From positions 62,001 to 126,000 of the forward strand of contig NZ_CP013386.1 of assembly GCF_001523745.2 (NCBI RefSeq): a stretch of 64,000 nt of DNA. The letters are read 5' to 3'. Of this stretch, positions 56,913-64,000 are shown one piece after another. The stretch comes from Burkholderia mayonis (lineage in GTDB: Bacteria > Pseudomonadota > Gammaproteobacteria > Burkholderiales > Burkholderiaceae). Positions within the stretch are counted from its first letter, which is position 1. The number at the start of each line of letters is the position of its first letter. The translations under genes and the position numbers were made by a program. The notes below the pieces were generated by a model. It did no database searches and was not told the DNA's origin. It was given only the letters and a program-made list of their open reading frames with translations.

Positions 56913-58046
56913 GTGTCGAATTTGGTCGGCGGCCGTGCGCCGGCGCGCATCATCGCGTTCATCCTGCACGAGCCGGTCCTATCCATTCTCATTGCGGCGC
57001 TGATCGCGCTGCAGTTCGCGCACCCGCAATCGGCGATTGCGCTCGCGCGGCTCGTCGACTGGCAGACGGTCGCGACGCTCGCCGGCCTGTTGATGCTGAC
57101 GAAGGCGCTTGAGCTGTCGGGCTTCCTGATGTGGCTCGCGCATCGAATCGTTCACCGCGTGCGTTCGGAGCGTGCGCTTGCCGCGTTGCTCGTCATGTTC
57201 GCCGCAGCGTTGTCGGTGTGGCTGACGAACGACGTCGCGCTCTTCGTCGTGATCCCGCTCGTGTTGTCGCTGCGCGAGCTGACGCCGTTGCCGTTCAAGC
57301 GCCTCGTGATCTACATCGCGCTGGCGGTAAACGCGGGGGCGATCGCGACGCCGCTCGGCAATCCGCAAAACCTGTTTCTGTGGCAATTGAGCGGCGTCTC
57401 GTTCGGCCATTTCGTGATCGCGCTCGGGCCGCTCGCGCTCGTGCTGATGGTGCTGCTGCTCGCCATGACCGCATGCGCGTTCGAAAGCCGTCCGCTCGAC
57501 TTGTCGAAGGACCGCATCGAACGGCCGGTCGATCGCGCACATGCGTTTGCGACCGTCGCGCTGTTCGCGGGCTTCGTGCTGCTCGCGGACGCGCACCATG
57601 CGCTCGTCGGCTCGCTCGCGCTCGCGGCGCTTTTTCTGATCGTGAGGCGCGACGCGGTGTTGAAGATCGATTGGCTGCTGCTGCTGATCTTCGTGCTGAT
57701 GTTCGTCGTGCTGCGCAGTGCGGCGACGCTGCCGGCGGTCCATCGGACGATCGCCGGCATCGGCCTCGACACACCGCTGCGCGCGTATGCGGCGGGCGTG
57801 CTGCTGTCGCAAGGGATCAGCAACGTGCCTGCTGCGATCCTGCTGTCGGAGTTCACGCGCGACTGGCGCGCGCTCGCGTTCGGCGTGAGCGTCGGCGGCT
57901 TTGGCGTCGCGATCGGCTCGCTCGCCAACCTGATCGCGATCCGGCTGTCGCGGGCGCGCGGGATGTGGCTGCCGTTCCATCTCGTGAGCATTCCGTTCGG
58001 CGTCGCGAGCGCCGTGCTCGGCGCGCTCGTGCTGCATTATTTTTGA
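56913..58046 (+). CDS. Anion transporter, ArsB/NhaD (SLC13-type) superfamily
   Basis: 377 residues with about 10-11 membrane helices. Starts at a GTG with CGGAG before it, 7 bp after parB. Two inverted halves each carry the helical-hairpin motif: LSVWLTNDVALFVVIPLVL with NAGAIATPLGNPQNLFLW in the first, and GISNVPAAILLSEFTRDW with GSLANLIAIRLS in the second. Probably an Na+- or H+-coupled carrier; the substrate is unknown. Its place between parB and atpI is probably a neutral passenger position. Confidence 0.88.
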   Translation: MSNLVGGRAPARIIAFILHEPVLSILIAALIALQFAHPQSAIALARLVDWQTVATLAGLLMLTKALELSGFLMWLAHRIVHRVRSERALAALLVMFAAALSVWLTNDVALFVVIPLVLSLRELTPLPFKRLVIYIALAVNAGAIATPLGNPQNLFLWQLSGVSFGHFVIALGPLALVLMVLLLAMTACAFESRPLDLSKDRIERPVDRAHAFATVALFAGFVLLADAHHALVGSLALAALFLIVRRDAVLKIDWLLLLIFVLMFVVLRSAATLPAVHRTIAGIGLDTPLRAYAAGVLLSQGISNVPAAILLSEFTRDWRALAFGVSVGGFGVAIGSLANLIAIRLSRARGMWLPFHLVSIPFGVASAVLGALVLHYF

Positions 58047-58205
58047 GCAGCCGAATGTGCCGGACCGGGGCCGGGGAGAGCGTGTTTCACGGCGCGCAAG
58101 CGATCAAAAAAACTCACCTTACAACTGCCGCCGGACGCCAAAAATTCACGAACTTTTCGCATCATGAAGCGCCGTTTCATACGGATTTTTGTCGCGTCTA
58201 AAGCC

Positions 58206-58234
58206 TTGAATCACCTGCAACTATCGCTTACAAT
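58206..58234 (+). promoter_or_regulatory. Promoter of the atp operon
   Basis: -35 TTGAAT (58206-58211), 17-bp spacer, -10 TACAAT (58229-58234). The leader of about 75 nt contains a small hairpin (AAAGCTTT-CGG-AAAGCTTT, near 58265) before the atpI start. Confidence 0.75.
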
Positions 58235-58316
58235 CGCCCGGATTTGTTAGTTAGGCACCCCTGAAAGCTTTCGGAAAGCTTTAGGGCCGAATAGGGATTG
58301 AGCGGAAATAACTGCG

Positions 58317-58844
58317 ATGGCGGATCGAGCGCCGGATAAAAGGCACGAAGATCGGCGAGCGCAACGCACCGTTTCGGGAGCCGTCGGGCGGCGCGAATCC
58401 GCCGCAAACGACTGGGATGTCGAACAGCAGGAAGTTGATGTCGCTCCGCTCACGCGGGCCGAGGCGGAAGCGCTGTTCGGTCCTGAAGTGAGCCGGCCAT
58501 CGCGCGTCACGCCTTATCGGGTCGTGATGGCGCAAATGGTCTTGTCCCTGGTTGCAACACTGGCGTGGTGGCTGTTTTCCAAGTCGCCGGGCGCCGCTGC
58601 TCAATCGGCATTTCTGGGTGGAGCGATCGGCTGGGTGCCGAGTGCGTTGTTCGCGGCGCGTCTGAGGCAAAAAGGCGCGGATACCGTGATGGGCTGGGTG
58701 ATCGGCGAAGTACTCAAGATGGGCGCGACGATTGCAATGTTCGTTGCCGTCGCGTTGGGGTACCCCGGCGCGCATTGGGTGCCGCTGCTCGTCACGTATC
58801 TGCTGGTGCTGAAGACGTACTGGATTGCGCTCGCCTGGCGATAA
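58317..58844 (+). CDS. atpI: ATP synthase protein I, with N-terminal extension
   Basis: 175 residues. Four membrane helices occupy residues about 69-173 (VVMAQMVLSLVATLAWWLF and on). They are preceded by about 65 charged, hydrophilic residues (MADRAPDKRHEDRRAQR...), longer than the typical short AtpI tail. AtpI assists c-ring assembly or Mg2+ supply. First gene of the operon. Confidence 0.85.
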   Translation: MADRAPDKRHEDRRAQRTVSGAVGRRESAANDWDVEQQEVDVAPLTRAEAEALFGPEVSRPSRVTPYRVVMAQMVLSLVATLAWWLFSKSPGAAAQSAFLGGAIGWVPSALFAARLRQKGADTVMGWVIGEVLKMGATIAMFVAVALGYPGAHWVPLLVTYLLVLKTYWIALAWR

Positions 58845-58902
58845 GGCATTAAGTGCCGCGCGTGGATTCGACAGTTCCCGCGTTGGCCCGTTCCCGCAAT
58901 GA

Positions 58903-60156
<1,254 letters not shown>

Positions 60157-60289
60157 GGGTTCCTCGGAAATACAAATGCGTCAGGCTTGCCGGCGCAGGG
60201 CGGAACGGAAAGTGAGCGCGACTCGAAAGTTTTTTTCGGTGCGCTCCTCGTCGTTTCATTTTTCCGGAATAGCAGATTAAGGAAACACC

Positions 60290-60760
60290 GTGAATCTCAA
60301 CGCAACCCTGTTTGCGCAAATGGTCGTGTTCCTGATCCTCGCGTGGTTCACGATGAAGTTCGTGTGGCCGCCGTTGATCAACGCCCTCGACGAGCGCTCG
60401 AAGAAAATTGCCGACGGCCTTTCGGCTGCGGAAAAGGGGCAGGCGGAACTCGCAGCGGCGCACAAGCGCGTCGACCAGGAACTCGCGCAGGCCCGCAACG
60501 AAGGCCAGCAGCGCATCGCCGAAGCTGAAAAGCGCGCGCAGGCGGTCGCCGAAGAAATCAAGGCGAACGCGCAGGCCGAAGCGGCCCGCATCATCGCTCA
60601 GGCGAGGGCGGATGCCGATCAGCAAATCGTGAAGGCCCGTGAAACGCTGCGCGGCGAAGTCGCCTCGCTGGCCGTGAAGGGCGCCGAGCAGATCCTGAAG
60701 CGCGAAGTCGATCATACGGCCCACGCCGAACTGCTGAATCAACTGAAAGCCGAGCTCTGA
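60290..60760 (+). CDS. atpF: F1Fo ATP synthase subunit b
   Basis: 156 residues from a GTG ([29 protein letters not shown]). One N-terminal membrane helix and a long right-handed coiled coil rich in Ala, Glu and Arg. Peripheral stalk. Preceded by AAGGAAACACC. Confidence 0.96.
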   Translation: MNLNATLFAQMVVFLILAWFTMKFVWPPLINALDERSKKIADGLSAAEKGQAELAAAHKRVDQELAQARNEGQQRIAEAEKRAQAVAEEIKANAQAEAARIIAQARADADQQIVKARETLRGEVASLAVKGAEQILKREVDHTAHAELLNQLKAEL

Positions 60761-60762
60761 TC

Positions 60763-61302
60763 ATGGCCGAACTTGCAACCATCGCCCGCCCTTACGCAGA
60801 AGCGCTGTTCCGCGTGGCCGAGGGTGGTGACATCGCCGCCTGGTCCACGCTCGTGCAAGAGCTGGCACAGGTTGCGCACCTGCCCGAAGTGCTGTCCGTC
60901 GCGTCAAGCCCCAGGGTAAGCCGCGCGCAAGTCAGCGAGCTGCTGCTCGCCGCGGTGAAGGCGCCGCTCGCGACCAGCGCGGAAGCGAAGAACTTCGTGG
61001 GGATGCTGGTCGAAAATCATCGTATCGCGCTGTTGCCGGAAATCTCCGCGCAGTTCGACGAGCTGAAGAATGCGCGCGAAGGCGCGGCGGATGCGCTGAT
61101 CGTCAGCGCGTTCCCGCTGGAAGGCGCGCAGCTTGCCGAACTCGTCGGAAACCTTGAGCGCAGGTTCAAGCGCAAGCTGAAGCCGACGATCGAAGTCGAT
61201 GCGTCGCTGATCGGCGGCGTGCGCGTGACGGTTGGCGACGAAGTGCTCGATACCTCGGTCCGCGCGCGGCTCGCCGGCATGCAGGTGGCTTTGACCGCCT
61301 GA
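60763..61302 (+). CDS. atpH: F1Fo ATP synthase subunit delta
   Basis: 179 residues. [19 protein letters not shown] is the standard delta N-terminus; the C-terminal [33 protein letters not shown] is conserved. Connects the peripheral stalk to the top of F1. Starts 2 bp after atpF. Confidence 0.97.
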   Translation: MAELATIARPYAEALFRVAEGGDIAAWSTLVQELAQVAHLPEVLSVASSPRVSRAQVSELLLAAVKAPLATSAEAKNFVGMLVENHRIALLPEISAQFDELKNAREGAADALIVSAFPLEGAQLAELVGNLERRFKRKLKPTIEVDASLIGGVRVTVGDEVLDTSVRARLAGMQVALTA

Positions 61303-61350
61303 GCGCCTAAGCGGCCGGCACGCAACAGAATTGAATATCAGGAGCGAATA

Positions 61351-62892
<1,542 letters not shown>

Positions 62893-62963
62893 TCCGCGAG
62901 GGACACCTTGAAGTGGTGCGGGTTGCGTAAAGCGCTCGCCCCGCTTCGGTCAAGGAGCAAGCA

Positions 62964-63839
62964 ATGGCTGGAATGAAGGAAATTCGCGGCAAGATCAAGA
63001 GCGTGCAGAACACGCGCAAGATCACGAAGGCGATGGAGATGGTGGCCGCATCGAAGATGCGCCGCGCTCAGGAACGCATGCGCGCTGCCCGCCCGTATGC
63101 CGACAAGGTCCGCGCCATCGCCGCGCACATGAGCCGCTCGACCCCGGAGTACCGTCACCCGTTCATGGTGGCGAACGATGGCGCGAAGACCGCGGGCATC
63201 ATCCTCGTCACGACCGACAAGGGTCTGTGCGGCGGTCTGAACACGAACGTGTTGCGTGCGTCGATTCAGAAGTTCAAGGAGCTCGACGACAAGGGCCAGA
63301 AGCTCGAAGCCACCGCGATCGGCAGCAAGGGCCTCGGCTTCCTGAACCGTTTCGGCGCGAAGGTGATCTCGCAGGTCGTGCATCTCGGCGACACGCCGCA
63401 CCTCGACAAGCTGATCGGCGCGGTGAAGGTGCAGCTCGATCTGTATTCGGAAGGCAAGCTGTCGGCCGTTTATCTCGCGTACACGCGCTTCATCAACACG
63501 ATGAAGCAGGAAGCTGTGATCGAGCAGCTGCTGCCGCTGTCGACCGAACATTTCGACAGCAGCGACGGCATGCCCGCCACGTCGTGGGATTACATCTACG
63601 AGCCGGATGCGCAGGCGGTGGTCGACGAGCTGCTCGTGCGTTACGTCGAGGCGCTGGTGTACCAGGCCGTCGCGGAAAACATGGCGTCGGAGCAATCGGC
63701 GCGGATGGTCGCGATGAAGGCCGCTTCGGATAACGCGAAGACGGTGATCAGCGAGCTTCAACTGTCGTACAACAAGAGTCGTCAGGCAGCGATCACGAAG
63801 GAATTGTCGGAGATCGTCGGCGGCGCCGCCGCCGTTTAA
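62964..63839 (+). CDS. atpG: F1Fo ATP synthase subunit gamma
   Basis: 291 residues. [36 protein letters not shown] at the N-terminus and the C-terminal signature [15 protein letters not shown] form the central rotor coiled coil. Preceded by AAGGAG. Confidence 0.98.
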   Translation: MAGMKEIRGKIKSVQNTRKITKAMEMVAASKMRRAQERMRAARPYADKVRAIAAHMSRSTPEYRHPFMVANDGAKTAGIILVTTDKGLCGGLNTNVLRASIQKFKELDDKGQKLEATAIGSKGLGFLNRFGAKVISQVVHLGDTPHLDKLIGAVKVQLDLYSEGKLSAVYLAYTRFINTMKQEAVIEQLLPLSTEHFDSSDGMPATSWDYIYEPDAQAVVDELLVRYVEALVYQAVAENMASEQSARMVAMKAASDNAKTVISELQLSYNKSRQAAITKELSEIVGGAAAV

Positions 63840-63943
63840 GCGGGCGCGCGAGCCGAGACGCTCCTCGCTCGGGCAACCCTGTCCGGGCGACTCGAAACTG
63901 CGCCTTTGCGCGAGTAAAGAATCAGGTATTTAAAGGAAATGCG

Positions 63944-64000
63944 ATGAGTACTACTGCTTTGGTAGAAGGCAAGATCGTACAGTGCATCGGCGCCGTTATC
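63944..64000 (+). CDS. atpD: F1Fo ATP synthase subunit beta, first 19 codons
   Basis: The window ends inside the gene. The visible start MSTTALVEGKIVQCIGAVI matches the beta-subunit N-terminus, with AAAGGAA upstream of the ATG. atpC is expected beyond the window. Confidence 0.95.
   Translation, partial: MSTTALVEGKIVQCIGAVI

Noticed and set aside
58083..58098. parS-like GTGTTTCACGG near the atp operon
   Set aside because: Only the left half matches; the right half of the palindrome is missing.

Overview
The window looks like chromosome 1 of a Burkholderia of the pseudomallei/thailandensis group. The reasons are very high GC coding sequence with strong GC3 bias, a gspC divergent from the rest of a type II secretion cluster, phhA-phhB with a divergent Lrp regulator, and the origin-proximal order mnmG-rsmG-parA-parB-atpIBEFHAGD. 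No insertion sequence, prophage, CRISPR array, tRNA or rRNA was recognised. Species identity is an inference.

Layout. 1-5.2 kb: the 3' end of a LysR regulator, a MarR regulator with a DHA2 drug exporter, a small membrane protein and an outer-membrane efflux lipoprotein. 5.4-17.3 kb: a complete type II secretion system, with gspD-E-F and gspG-H-I-J-K-L-M-N on the minus strand and a very short gspC divergent from gspG. 17.7-22.6 kb: a periplasmic lytic transglycosylase, a CobW/COG0523 metal GTPase, HU, and the tRNA-modifying enzyme MnmC. 22.6-26.2 kb: a cation/proton antiporter and a YbdK-type carboxylate-amine ligase, lying between two non-coding stretches that carry four perfect DnaA boxes and an inverted repeat of origin-like sequence. 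This is my candidate chromosomal replication origin. 26.2-32.3 kb: a MarR protein with a Cys4 tail, a class I amidotransferase, an old-yellow-enzyme flavoprotein, a SET-domain protein and a two-component system. 32.4-38.2 kb: a DUF3717-like protein, phenylalanine hydroxylation (phhA, phhB, Lrp), a CYTH protein, and mmsA with its LysR regulator. 38.4-40.1 kb: a GMC oxidoreductase. 40.6-52.3 kb: two consecutive branched-chain-amino-acid-type (HAAT) ABC transporter operons. The second has two tandem substrate-binding proteins and a LivM-LivG fusion. 52.5-64 kb: mnmG, rsmG, parA, parB, an ArsB/NhaD-like transporter and the F1Fo ATP synthase operon, cut inside atpD.

How it fits together. Genes left of about 20 kb are mainly on the minus strand and genes right of about 26 kb mainly on the plus strand, as expected for forks leaving an origin near 23-26 kb. 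ParA/ParB are encoded here and their centromere sites are here too: one perfect parS 16-mer, one with an intact 14-bp core, and one single-mismatch copy lie within 3 kb of each other just upstream of parAB. The perfect parS is also the stem of a Rho-independent terminator. No dnaA or dnaN is present, so if the origin call is right, oriC and parABS are uncoupled from dnaA.

The most interesting items are the paired origin-like inverted repeat, the parS/terminator overlap, the SET-domain protein, the 24-bp tandem repeat in the gspH leader, and the rearranged second HAAT transporter.
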